Source of the DNA: Lachnospiraceae bacterium Zagget2
Lineage (GTDB): Bacteria; Bacillota; Clostridia; Lachnospirales; Lachnospiraceae
Assembly: GCA_001941045.1 (NCBI GenBank)
Contig: MSHD01000024.1
Coordinates: 124,973 to 188,972 of the forward strand
DNA length: 64,000 nucleotides
Reading direction: 5' to 3'
Below the pieces are notes generated by a model. It did not search any database, was not told the origin of the DNA, and saw only the letters and a program-made list of their open reading frames with translations. Of the stretch, positions 24,625 through 33,182 are shown one piece after another. Numbering within the stretch: position 1 is the first letter of the stretch; every line of letters begins with the position of its first letter. The translations under genes were made by a program, and so were the position numbers.

Positions 24625-25476
24625 ATGGCATATTATCGGATCCGGGTACTGGAGCTCGGTTATGATCCAAAATTTCCGGCGGGAGTCGCGTTTGACTTCT
24701 GGCAAATGGGGGACCGTCAGATCTATTCTTCATTTTCCATGACGCTGCTGGAGGGGGAGGGGCACTGTATCCTCTTTGACTGCGGCTTCGACATGGAGGC
24801 GAAGTTTGACATCGAGAAGATCACCATGGAGGGCGATCAGAACTGTCACGACCCGGCGCAGGTGCTGCACAGCGTCGGTGTGGAGCCGGAGAAGGTGGAC
24901 AGCATTGTACTCAGTCACTGTCACTGGGATCACATGAGCGGACTTCGCTATTTCCCGAATGCGACCATTTACGTGCAGCGTGCGGAGGTCGGGAACTGGA
25001 AGCGCGTGATGGCAGACGAACATTTTCCGCTCACGCATAAGAGCGTGGTCGATATGGAGGCACTGAAGTTCCTGGACGCCTGTGATGAGGAAGGCAGAGT
25101 CACGTATCTGAGCGGCGACGTGGACGAGCTCTTCCCGGGTATCAGCGTGCGCGCGGCTTCCGGGCACAGCTTTGCGCAGAGTATGCTGTACATCGACAAC
25201 GACGGGACGCATTTTGCGCTGATCGGGGACGTGAGCATGCGGCCGGAGAGCTTTACGGGAACCAGGGACTTCCCCTGTTTCCTGCCCAATCTGAAATTCG
25301 CCGTCGGTACGGTGGAGGATATCACGGAGTCCTACGAGAAGATTCTTGCCTGGGTGGGCGGAAAGGTCAGCCGCATTTTTATGACGCACAACGGTTCGCT
25401 GGCAGACGTATGGCCCACATATCGGAGAGATCTGGGCCTGAACGTCACGACGGTGAGCGAGGCGGAAGGAAACTAG
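24625..25476 (+). CDS. MBL-fold metallohydrolase (lactonase-like)
   Basis: This 283-residue metallo-beta-lactamase-fold enzyme has the dinuclear metal motif S-H98-C-H100-W-D102-H103 and later ligand regions ASGHSFAQ and LIGDVSM, close in layout to N-acyl-homoserine lactonases. No signal peptide is visible. AAGGGAAGGAGAAGG precedes the ATG. It is the first gene of an operon with a VOC protein, so hydrolysis of a lactone or other cyclic ester formed during substrate breakdown is more likely than quorum quenching. That reading comes from context. Confidence 0.85.
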   Translation: MAYYRIRVLELGYDPKFPAGVAFDFWQMGDRQIYSSFSMTLLEGEGHCILFDCGFDMEAKFDIEKITMEGDQNCHDPAQVLHSVGVEPEKVDSIVLSHCHWDHMSGLRYFPNATIYVQRAEVGNWKRVMADEHFPLTHKSVVDMEALKFLDACDEEGRVTYLSGDVDELFPGISVRAASGHSFAQSMLYIDNDGTHFALIGDVSMRPESFTGTRDFPCFLPNLKFAVGTVEDITESYEKILAWVGGKVSRIFMTHNGSLADVWPTYRRDLGLNVTTVSEAEGN

Positions 25477-25506
25477 AAAAAAGAAAGGGAGAAGGAGATT
25501 TTGACT

Positions 25507-26484
25507 ATGGGAAATGAAGTGATGGGACCGACATCGGAGCGGAAGGTCGACGAGATTGTGATGGTGACGGATGATATTTTCCGTACCGTCGAAAATTTCC
25601 GGCGTGTGTTTCAGTACAGCTCCTGGGTGATCGGCACAAAGGACAATACGACAGAGGCGGGAGTTCATGCAGGGAGCGGCAGCTTCCGCTGGCACGAGGC
25701 GGCGGCCAGCCTGGCGAACGGTTTTACCCTCAAGGTCGTCGAGCCAGTCAGCGGGGATACGATGTATCAGAGGTTTCTGGATCGCTTCGGTTGCGGGATC
25801 ATGGGGCTGCGCGAGCGCGTGAAGGATGAAAGGTGGGAGGCCAGTCTGAAGCATTTTGAGGCGAAGGGGATCAAAGCAGTGCAGAGCTCAGAGCAGGAGA
25901 TCTGGTTTGACTTCCTGGATCCCTTCGGAGCGATGCATGGTCTGGTGAAGGATTCCGCGCCGCGAGCCGCGCAGACCTCCGAGATTCAGCACGAGATCTG
26001 TCAGGTCTGCATCGTCACCGATGATGTGGAGCGCACGGCGCGGCAGATGACGGATCTGCTTCTAATGGGTCCCTGGGAGATCGGCTATGCGAATAATCAG
26101 ACTGTCACGGATATGGCATCCAGCCAGCGGAAGGCCGGCTCCTGGCCGAAGTCGGAATTCAAGCCGGGGATCAAGGTATTTGGGAATCTGGAGTTCGAGC
26201 TGGTGCAGCCGGTGGAAGGCCCGGTTCCGTATTTTGATTATCTGAAGCGCCGCACAACCGGTTTCCATCATATGAAAGAGAAGATTCCGGACGGGAGATG
26301 GGAGGAGACACTACAGCACTTTGCCGATCTGGGTGTCGGGACGCTGCTGTCCGGAAAGATCGGCCCCTGCGGCTTCAGCAATCTCGACACGGAAGAGCTG
26401 ATCGGCTGCGTCTACGAGCTGAGCGACGGGGCCGAGATGGATAAACTTCCGGACGGATACAATCCTTATTTCTGCCCGGCGTAA
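25507..26484 (+). CDS. Two-domain VOC-superfamily protein (1)
   Basis: This 325-residue protein holds two vicinal-oxygen-chelate modules. The first begins EIVMVTDDIFRTVENF near residue 16; the second begins QVCIVTDDVERTARQM near 167, each followed by a GPW/SSW segment, an ExE-VQPV strand, and a GxxHM or GIMGL element. At the position of the first metal ligand of methylmalonyl-CoA epimerase (His in HIGIAV) it has Glu or Gln; in the second module the later H-H pair (GFHHMKE) and a C-terminal Glu (CVYELSD) remain. ATG 25507 is favoured by AAGGAG nine bases upstream. It is homologous to 28900-29880 and shares modules with 27611-28075. The reaction is unknown. Confidence 0.75.
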   Translation: MGNEVMGPTSERKVDEIVMVTDDIFRTVENFRRVFQYSSWVIGTKDNTTEAGVHAGSGSFRWHEAAASLANGFTLKVVEPVSGDTMYQRFLDRFGCGIMGLRERVKDERWEASLKHFEAKGIKAVQSSEQEIWFDFLDPFGAMHGLVKDSAPRAAQTSEIQHEICQVCIVTDDVERTARQMTDLLLMGPWEIGYANNQTVTDMASSQRKAGSWPKSEFKPGIKVFGNLEFELVQPVEGPVPYFDYLKRRTTGFHHMKEKIPDGRWEETLQHFADLGVGTLLSGKIGPCGFSNLDTEELIGCVYELSDGAEMDKLPDGYNPYFCPA

Positions 26485-26508
26485 TCGGCCTGATACAGAC
26501 AGTCGCGT

Positions 26509-27405
26509 TCAGGATACGGTAGAGGGCAGCGTGAGGGAAGTACAGATTTCATCCGCCAGCAGATGGATCGCGGGATTTTTATTTTCCTGATGCCACGCGA
26601 GCAGAACCGGAAAACTGACATTGGTTGGCACCGTAGAAAGATGCAGGTCTTCCGGAAGTGCGACCAGGTCGTCCAGTATCGCGTAGCCGAAGTCTATTTT
26701 GACGGCCATGAGAACGGACTCGATATTGGGCAGGAGCTCTGTCTTCAGCGGTGCAAAGCCGTGATATTCGCAGATGTAGATCGCATAATCCTGTGTGATG
26801 CTGGTCCCGCTTGAGGCCGGGACGAGCAGGCACTCGTGCTTCAGGTCTTCAAAGTGAAGCTCACCGTCAAAGGCTTTGGCGTAGTTTTCAGAAACAATCG
26901 CGAGATGCCGCCGCGTGGCCAGCTGCCGCGTTTCGAGGGAGGGCTGGTTACGCAGGTTGTATCCATAACTGATGACCATGTCAAAGTCGCCGTCTGGGTA
27001 GCCAAGCGACAGCGAGGACAGGGGTGTGTAGGAAATACGCAATAGGATCTCGGGGTGCTTCTGCTGAAACTCCATCAGAATGGAGGAGAGGTTTGCAAAC
27101 TGGCTGCTCTCCGGGAGCCCCAGGCGCAGTACACAGCTGATATTCCGGCTTCTGAGCCTGGCCTCGGAAAGAGCGTCCCGGTATTCGGCCTCGGATTTCA
27201 GCAGCATCTCGTACATGATTTTGCCGGAAGCGGTCAGGGTGGCGGAGCGGTAGCTGCGGTCGAACAGGGTGACGCCCCATTCCTTCTCCAGAAGGGAGAT
27301 CTGCTTGCTCACCGCAGGTTGTGAGATATAGTGTGCCTCCGCCGTTTTGCGAAAGCTGCCCAGGCGCGCGAGGGTCATAAAATACTCAAGCTGTACGAAA
27401 TTCAT
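26509..27405 (-). CDS. LysR-family transcriptional regulator
   Basis: This 298-residue protein has the LysR N-terminal winged helix (FRKTAEAHYISQPAVSKQISLLEKEWG at residues 18-44) and a periplasmic-binding-protein-like effector domain from about 90. GGAGG lies upstream of the ATG. It is transcribed away from the VOC/SDR/ADH operon starting at 27611 and probably regulates it; a dyad at 27477-27490 in the shared gap fits a LysR site. The effector is likely an intermediate of the pathway, by analogy only. Confidence 0.9.
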   Translation of the reverse strand: MNFVQLEYFMTLARLGSFRKTAEAHYISQPAVSKQISLLEKEWGVTLFDRSYRSATLTASGKIMYEMLLKSEAEYRDALSEARLRSRNISCVLRLGLPESSQFANLSSILMEFQQKHPEILLRISYTPLSSLSLGYPDGDFDMVISYGYNLRNQPSLETRQLATRRHLAIVSENYAKAFDGELHFEDLKHECLLVPASSGTSITQDYAIYICEYHGFAPLKTELLPNIESVLMAVKIDFGYAILDDLVALPEDLHLSTVPTNVSFPVLLAWHQENKNPAIHLLADEICTSLTLPSTVS

Positions 27406-27476
27406 GAATAATAACCTCCATTCTGTCTTCTAGTTTTACACATTTTTGAGTAAATTGCAAGGACATTACCTACAGG

Positions 27477-27490
27477 TTATCGAATGATAA
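27477..27490. promoter_or_regulatory. Short dyad, candidate LysR binding site
   Basis: TTATC (27477-27481) and GATAA (27486-27490) form an exact inverted repeat around GAAT, between the lysR gene and the divergent operon. It lies just upstream of the -35 box, the usual place for a LysR activation site. Confidence 0.4.
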
Positions 27491-27502
27491 TAAAGTGGCA
27501 GA

Positions 27503-27531
27503 TTGTTTGCAAATAGTAATTATAGTATAGT
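27503..27531 (+). promoter_or_regulatory. Promoter of the VOC-SDR-VOC-ADH operon
   Basis: TTGTTT (27503-27508) and TATAGT (27526-27531) are separated by exactly 17 bases, giving a start about 75 bases before the ATG at 27611. It is a recognisable sigma-70-type promoter with a weak -35, as expected for an activated promoter. Confidence 0.6.
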
Positions 27532-27610
27532 TAATTTACCGGGAAAAATAATTTTTTAAAGGATGAATATTGGTAAAAAAGACGAGAGCTATAGATAAGA
27601 GGAACGAAAG

Positions 27611-28075
27611 ATGAGTGAGTTGGTGCAGAAGATCACGCAGATCGGTATCGTCACAAAGGATGCCAGGGCGATGGCCAGACGTTATGAAGAGATCTATGGG
27701 ATTGGAGGATGGACGATCCTGGACGGAGAGAAAGGCTTCGATCCGGCTGCGAAGGCGCAGGATCTGACGACCCGTGGGGTGAAGCGCGACTTTGAGATCA
27801 CGCTGGCGCTCAGCCATGTAGGAGAAATGGAGATCGAACTGATTCAGCCTCTGGACGAATACAGTGACTACAGCCGTTTCTTAAGAGAGCATGGGGAGGG
27901 CGTGCATCACATCTCGATCATCACGGATGTGAAAGGGTTTAAAAAGCAAATGGAAGAACGGGAGATTCCCGTACTCATGAGCGGACGGGTTCCGGGGGTG
28001 GAGACCTTCACGTACTATGACTGCGGCGCAGAGCTGGGGATGATTCTGGAAATTCATGATACAGAAAACTGCTGA
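27611..28075 (+). CDS. Single-domain VOC-superfamily protein
   Basis: This 154-residue protein is one full VOC unit of the methylmalonyl-CoA epimerase/glyoxalase type. Strand 1 reads TQIGIVTKD (Gln where epimerases have the first metal His), the middle has EMEIELIQPL, then GVHHISII with the H-H pair, and the C-terminus MILEIHD supplies the last Glu. GAGGAACGAAAG precedes the ATG. It leads an operon with an SDR and a double VOC protein. A lyase, isomerase or hydrolase on a small oxygenated substrate is possible; nothing in the sequence fixes it. Confidence 0.78.
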   Translation: MSELVQKITQIGIVTKDARAMARRYEEIYGIGGWTILDGEKGFDPAAKAQDLTTRGVKRDFEITLALSHVGEMEIELIQPLDEYSDYSRFLREHGEGVHHISIITDVKGFKKQMEEREIPVLMSGRVPGVETFTYYDCGAELGMILEIHDTENC

Positions 28076-28105
28076 AAGGCGAAATCAAGGAAAAGGAGAA
28101 GGCAC

Positions 28106-28909
28106 ATGGAAGAGAATGTATTGAAGAGATTCAGACTTGACGGGAAGAAGGCGTTCGTGACGGGCGCATCCGGGCTGATCGGTTATCACACGGCGAAGGC
28201 GTTTGCGCAGGCGGGAGCCGACGTGGCGATCGTGGACATCCCGCAGAAGCTGGAGAAGTCGCAGCAGATCGCTGACGAGTTCAAAAAGGAGTATGGAGTC
28301 AACACCCTCGCCTACGGCGTGGATGTGACGGATGAGCAGGGCGTGACGGAGATGTGCGAGTACATCGCGAAGGAATTTGGCACTATCGATGTGGTACATA
28401 ACAACGCGGGAATCGGGGGTTCGCCGATTCCGGATCTGGATGTGGATTACAGCTGGTGGAAGCATGTGCAGGAGGTCAATCTCGGAGGTATCTTCCTGGT
28501 AGCCAGGGCGGCGGCCCGTATCATGGTGCGGGACGGCCACGGCGGCTCGATCGTCAATACGGCTTCGATGTGCGCCTCCATCGTCAACGCGGCGCCGCTC
28601 GGCGTTACCTTTGACAACTCCGCGTACAGCGTCTCCAAGGCGGGTGTGAAGCACTTCACCAGACATTTCGCGACGCAGATGATTCCTTACGGCATCCGCG
28701 TGAACTGCATCAGCCCGGGCTATGTGCTCTCGGACATGCACAGCGACATGTCGAAGGAAGTCACGGACTTCTTTGCCCAGAGAAGTCCCTGCCAGCGCAC
28801 CGGTAAGGTGGAGGAGATGCAGGGAGCGGTTCTCTATCTGGCGAGCAACGCCTCCACCTTCTGCGTGGGCACGGAGCTTATCGTCGATGGAGGGCACGTA
28901 TGTTATTAA
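28106..28909 (+). CDS. Short-chain dehydrogenase/reductase (NAD-type)
   Basis: This 267-residue classical SDR has TGASGLIG at the cofactor loop (near residue 19) and an acidic residue after strand 2 (IVDIP), which favours NAD. HNNAG near 92 and a Y-S-V-S-K catalytic pair near 172 follow, with a C-terminal ELIVDGGHVCY. AAAAGGAGAAGG precedes the ATG. The stop overlaps the next VOC gene start by 10 bases, so the two are translationally coupled and probably act in sequence. Substrate unknown; a polyol or hydroxy-ring dehydrogenase would fit the neighbouring zinc and aldo-keto dehydrogenases. Confidence 0.87.
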   Translation: MEENVLKRFRLDGKKAFVTGASGLIGYHTAKAFAQAGADVAIVDIPQKLEKSQQIADEFKKEYGVNTLAYGVDVTDEQGVTEMCEYIAKEFGTIDVVHNNAGIGGSPIPDLDVDYSWWKHVQEVNLGGIFLVARAAARIMVRDGHGGSIVNTASMCASIVNAAPLGVTFDNSAYSVSKAGVKHFTRHFATQMIPYGIRVNCISPGYVLSDMHSDMSKEVTDFFAQRSPCQRTGKVEEMQGAVLYLASNASTFCVGTELIVDGGHVCY

Positions 28910-29880
28910 ATACGGACTGCGCGTACAGTGCGCAGGAGCTGCAGATCTCTTCGGAGGGACGCTGGTTCGATCAGATCACGGTCGTCACGGAGGAACTGAA
29001 GCGGGTTACGGATAATCTCTCCCGGCTGTATGGACTGACGGACTGGAGCAGAGGAACGCGCAGCGTCGGCTATGAAGAGCAGTATGCGAAAACCGTGATG
29101 GGGGATGTAGAGCTTCAGATTGTGCAGCCGCTCAGCGGGATTTCGCCGAACAGCCTTTATCTGGAAAAATATGGACCGGGCATCTGCTGTGTTCGTGAGA
29201 ACGTCCCGCAGGAGGCCTGGGAGGAACGCTTAAGAGATTATCGGCTGATGGGTGTTCCGTTTCTGAAAAAAGAGGAGGACGAAGGCGGCGAGACCATCTG
29301 GCTCGATACGATGGATATTCTGGGCGGGTGTCTGGCCCTGCGGCTGGACCGGAACAGAAAGGCGCCCGTGCGGCAGGATTCCAGGCGGATTACACAGATC
29401 AATGTCGTGACGGATGATGTGGATCGCACCGTGAGAGAACTGACGCAGCTTCTGCACATCGGTCCCTGGTCGATCGGTACGCTCAATAACCGGAGCGTGA
29501 CGAATCCGGGCATTCTGGTGGATGGCGAACTTGTGGAGCCGGAGTTCCACTTTCAGCTCGGGATTACCTTCTACAGCAACATTGAGTTCGAGGTGATCCA
29601 GCCGGTCAAAGGACCGACGGTCTATCAGAGCTATCTTGACCGTCACGGCTGCGGCTTTCATCACATCAAGGAAGTGGTGCCGCCGGAGCGCTGGGAGGAA
29701 ACGCTGAGTGACTATCAGGAAAAAGGAATGAAGCTCAGTATCAAAGGCCAGGTCGGCCCGACGAAGTTTGCCTACCTGGACTCGGAGAAGGATTTTGATT
29801 TTGTCGTGGAGCTTGGAGACGGAATTCCGGCGATTCCTCTGCCGGAGGGCTATAACGAGTATGCGTATCCTGCGGACTGA
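28900..29880 (+). CDS. Two-domain VOC-superfamily protein (2)
   Basis: This 326-residue protein is organised like the product at 25507-26484. Module 1 begins FDQITVVTEELKRV near residue 25; module 2 begins TQINVVTDDVDRTV near 166. Both have Gln at the first metal-ligand position. Shared strings include GPWSIGTLNN, EFEVIQPVKGP, GFHHIKE and a C-terminal LPEGYNEYAYP against LPDGYNPYFCP. The two proteins therefore form a duplicated pair on either side of the lysR gene. The start ATG sits inside the SDR gene's end. Partner or successive enzymes on one substrate are likely; function is unknown. Confidence 0.75.
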   Translation: MLLNTDCAYSAQELQISSEGRWFDQITVVTEELKRVTDNLSRLYGLTDWSRGTRSVGYEEQYAKTVMGDVELQIVQPLSGISPNSLYLEKYGPGICCVRENVPQEAWEERLRDYRLMGVPFLKKEEDEGGETIWLDTMDILGGCLALRLDRNRKAPVRQDSRRITQINVVTDDVDRTVRELTQLLHIGPWSIGTLNNRSVTNPGILVDGELVEPEFHFQLGITFYSNIEFEVIQPVKGPTVYQSYLDRHGCGFHHIKEVVPPERWEETLSDYQEKGMKLSIKGQVGPTKFAYLDSEKDFDFVVELGDGIPAIPLPEGYNEYAYPAD

Positions 29881-29910
29881 GCAGAGCTTCATGGAGGAAA
29901 GGATTTTCAT

Positions 29911-30994
29911 ATGGGAGAAGAACTGAAAAAAAACAATGAGGGCTTTTGTCGGTGTCGGACGGGGACAGTTTGAAATGCAGGATGTCCCGGTTCCGGAGAT
30001 CGGCGACGACGATATCCTGATTCAGCTGAAGGCGGCTGCGATCTGCGGGAGCGACGTACATATCTATGACGGATCCATGGATCCGCTGTGCGGCTATCCG
30101 GTGATCATGGGGCATGAGAATGCCGGCATCATCGTGAAGCGCGGGGAAAACGTGGCGGAGCGCTGGCAGGTCGGAGACCGCGTCACCTCCGAGAATACGG
30201 TGGACGTGTGCGGCAGCTGCTATGCCTGCATCACCGGCGATTATGTGGCCTGCGAAGAACGTAAAGGCATGGGGATCGCGGCGGACGGCATTCTCGCGGA
30301 GTATGTGAAGATACCGGGAAAGTTGCTTCGGCAGGTTCCGGACTGTATCTTCAAAATTCCGGACAATGTCTCCTTCGAGGAGGCGCCGCTGCTGGAACCG
30401 GCGGCGAACGGATACAAGGCGATTTTCCAGGAAGGCCGCCTGATGGGCGGAGAAAACGTGGTCGTCACCGGCGCGGGAGCGATCGGACTCTACAGTGCGC
30501 ACATGGCCGCGATCGGCGGTGCGGCGCACGTGATCCTGATGGTTCGCAGGAGCACGGCAAAGGACAAGATTGCGACTGCTCTGAAAATGGGCGTGACGGA
30601 TGTCATCTACTCCGATGAGCCGGAGACCTGCGCGGAGGAGGTCATCCGACTGACAGATGGCTTCGGCGCGGATCTTGTAGTCGAGACGACCGGCGTCCCG
30701 GCTGTGATGAACACAGCGCTGGGGCTGCTCCACGTGAAGGGGCGGCTGGTTCGGATCGCGATCAACGATACCCCTTACGGCTACGGGCTGAACAGCATCA
30801 CGCTTCGGTCCATCGAAGTGATCGGCCACCTGGGCTATAACACCGTATCCTGGAGAAACACGATCAATCTGGCGAGTCAGGGAAAGCTTGATCTGACATC
30901 GATCGTGACACACCGCATCAGCCTTGAGGACAGCGGTCATGGCTTCGATATGATGGTTTCCAGAGAAGCGGGAAAGGTGATCGTGACGATGTAG
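29911..30994 (+). CDS. Zinc-dependent alcohol dehydrogenase (start region shifted by a poly-A tract)
   Basis: This medium-chain dehydrogenase resembles sorbitol and threonine dehydrogenases. It has catalytic-zinc residues (CGSDVHIYD, GHENAG), a structural-zinc run CGSCYACITGDYVAC near residue 90, and a Rossmann loop VTGAGAIGLYSA near 170. The frame from ATG 29936 gives 352 residues but that codon has no ribosome site. GGAGGAAAGG lies before an ATG at 29911 in another frame; dropping one A from the eight at 29926-29933 would join MGEELKKT to MRAFVGVG. So the true start is probably 29911, with an indel in the homopolymer (error, mutation or slippage). Confidence 0.8.
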
Positions 30995-31042
30995 GGAAGC
31001 CCGGAGTCTCCGGGAAAATTCTGGACTTGAGGAGTGAACACA

Positions 31043-32257
31043 ATGGCAGAAAAGCAGCGTTATCTTCCGGTGAAAATGATGAATATTTATTTCGTCCTGA
31101 TATGGGTTGAGACCTTTGCGCTGCAGCTTGGACAGAACCTTTATAACGCGAATATCACGGTGTATGCGACCGGACTCGGCTTTTCCAACATGTTTGCGGG
31201 ATGCCTGGCCATTCCCTATCTGGTCGGAGCGGTGATTGCAAGGATCGTCGGCGGCTGGATTGCCGATCACCGGCAGAGAAGAGAGGCCATGATTCTGGGG
31301 TGCGGCGTGTTTACAATCGGTTCAATTCTGTACTGTATTCCGGCGCTGGCCTCGTTCCCGCTGACCATGATGATCGCCAGAGGCATGCACGGCTTCGGCT
31401 ATGCCTGCGGGACGACGGCCTACTCGGCGGCGGTGGTGGATGTGATTCCGCCGAAGAAGCTGGCGATCGGCCTGGGCGTCAACTGGACGGCACAGGGCGT
31501 CGCGCAGACACTCAGCGGCATTCTCTCTGTCGTCCTGGTTGTGGGCAGTATGTATGAGCCGCTTTTTATCGGAGCTACGGTATTTCTGATTATCTCGGTG
31601 CTGTCTGCGGCAGCCTGCAATTACGAGGGAGGAGAGCCGCCGGTTCCGGACACAGCGTCCGTCGGACGTGTGTTCTCCGCGAGCAGCCTGATCGAGAAGA
31701 GCGCGCTGCCCTACGCAATTGTCGTGTTTGCTTATTACCTTGGAATCGCGGCAATCACATTCTATGCGATGTCGCTTTCCCAGTCACTCGGATTCACCGG
31801 AGGAGGTCTGTTCTTCACCGTCTGTTCGGTGGGAATGGTGGTGAGCAATCTTACGCTGGTTCGCGTTTCTTATCGTATCGGATGTATGAGGACGCTTGCC
31901 ATCGTCTATGTGCTCGCCGCCCTGTGTGCGCTGAATATGGCGTTTTGTCAGAACTATTACCTGTACCTCCTCTCCGGCCTGCTCTACGGAATTGCGACCG
32001 GTACCATGCCGGTGGTACAGAGCGAGACGGTCCGCAGACTGCCGGTGAACCGGAGGGCAGCGGGAACCAGCACCCTCTTTCTGGCCATGGATCTGTCGAT
32101 GGGAATCGGCCCGGTTATCTGGGGAGCCATTCTGGATGCGAGAGGTTACCGCGTCACCTATCTTCTGTCCACGCTGACGATCAGTTTATCGGTCGTCCTG
32201 CTGGTGATCGTCTTTCGCTCCATGAAAAGACGTCATATCAATTACGCAAACGAGTAA
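31043..32257 (+). CDS. MFS transporter (1)
   Basis: This 404-residue, twelve-helix major facilitator protein has the TM2-TM3 loop GGWIADHRQRREAM. ATG 31043 is preferred over GTG 31034 because GAGGAG is then 8 bases away. It lies between two dehydrogenase genes in the operon starting at 27611, so it probably imports the substrate handled by the VOC/SDR/ADH enzymes or exports their product. The family branch is not one whose substrate I can name. Confidence 0.82.
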   Translation: MAEKQRYLPVKMMNIYFVLIWVETFALQLGQNLYNANITVYATGLGFSNMFAGCLAIPYLVGAVIARIVGGWIADHRQRREAMILGCGVFTIGSILYCIPALASFPLTMMIARGMHGFGYACGTTAYSAAVVDVIPPKKLAIGLGVNWTAQGVAQTLSGILSVVLVVGSMYEPLFIGATVFLIISVLSAAACNYEGGEPPVPDTASVGRVFSASSLIEKSALPYAIVVFAYYLGIAAITFYAMSLSQSLGFTGGGLFFTVCSVGMVVSNLTLVRVSYRIGCMRTLAIVYVLAALCALNMAFCQNYYLYLLSGLLYGIATGTMPVVQSETVRRLPVNRRAAGTSTLFLAMDLSMGIGPVIWGAILDARGYRVTYLLSTLTISLSVVLLVIVFRSMKRRHINYANE

Positions 32258-32275
32258 AGGAGGATTTTAAATATT

Positions 32276-33160
32276 ATGGGAGTAAAAATTCCGACAGCCC
32301 GTCTTTCCAACGGCGTGGAAATGCCGCAGATCGGTTTCGGCGTCGCGGCGTTGGGGAACGGAAAAGAATTTTACGCGGCGATGGATTCCGCGCTGGAAAA
32401 CGGATTCCGGATGTTCGACACCGCGCCCTTCTACGAGAATGAGGCGGAGGTCGGAGATGTGTTGCGTCACTGCAGCGTCCCGCGTGAGGAGCTGTTCATC
32501 GCGACGAAGCTGCCGAACGCCTGCCACGCGTACGAGGATACACTCAGGGCATTTGACTCGGCTCTGAAAAATATGGGGCTGGATTACCTCGATCTTTTTA
32601 TGATTCACTTTCCGGTGCCCTCGGTCGGCAAATATCCGGAGGCCTGGAAGGCCATGGAAAAGCTGTACCGCGACGGAAAGGTGCGCGCGATCGGCGTATC
32701 CAATTTCCAGGAGAAGCATCTTCAGAAGATCTTTGAGACGGGAGAGATCGTCCCGCATGTGAATGAGCTGGAGTGCAATCCCTATCTTACGGTAAGACCT
32801 CTGTGCAATTTCTGCCAGGAAAATAAAATCAGAGTGATCAACTGGTTCCCGCTGGGCGGTCCGAGAGAGCCGCTGGTGCCGTATCCGACCGATGACTTCA
32901 AGGTACTGCTGGACGAGCCGCTGCTCATCCAGATCGGTGAAAAATACGGCAAGAGCTCTGCCCAGATCGCCCTGAAATGGGCCATCCAGAATCAGATCAC
33001 ACCGATTCCGAAGTCCGCCAATCCGAAGCGGATCCGGCAGAATACAGAGTTATTTGATTTTGAGATGACAAAGGAGGAACTGGAAGCGATCGACGCGCTG
33101 GACCATGGACGTCGCCTCGGGCCGGATCCGGATACCTTCGACGACATGGAGATGGGCTGA
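32276..33160 (+). CDS. Aldo-keto reductase
   Basis: This 294-residue TIM-barrel NADPH oxidoreductase has all four catalytic residues of the family: Asp in MFDTAPFYENE with Tyr four residues on, Lys in ATKLPN, and His in MIHFPV. The phosphate-binding tail IPKSANPKRIRQN near 245 is typical of NADPH-specific members. GGAGGATTTTAAATATT precedes the ATG. Located among two zinc dehydrogenases, it may reduce or oxidise a carbonyl of a sugar-like or ring-derived intermediate. Substrate inferred only loosely. Confidence 0.88.
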   Translation: MGVKIPTARLSNGVEMPQIGFGVAALGNGKEFYAAMDSALENGFRMFDTAPFYENEAEVGDVLRHCSVPREELFIATKLPNACHAYEDTLRAFDSALKNMGLDYLDLFMIHFPVPSVGKYPEAWKAMEKLYRDGKVRAIGVSNFQEKHLQKIFETGEIVPHVNELECNPYLTVRPLCNFCQENKIRVINWFPLGGPREPLVPYPTDDFKVLLDEPLLIQIGEKYGKSSAQIALKWAIQNQITPIPKSANPKRIRQNTELFDFEMTKEELEAIDALDHGRRLGPDPDTFDDMEMG

Positions 33161-33182
33161 GCGTTCGAAAGGGGGCTTGCTT

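Noticed and set aside
24625..25476. Quorum-quenching lactonase as the natural role of the MBL protein
   Set aside because: The motif fits that family, but the gene is embedded in a catabolic operon with VOC and dehydrogenase genes; a pathway lactone or ester is more likely.
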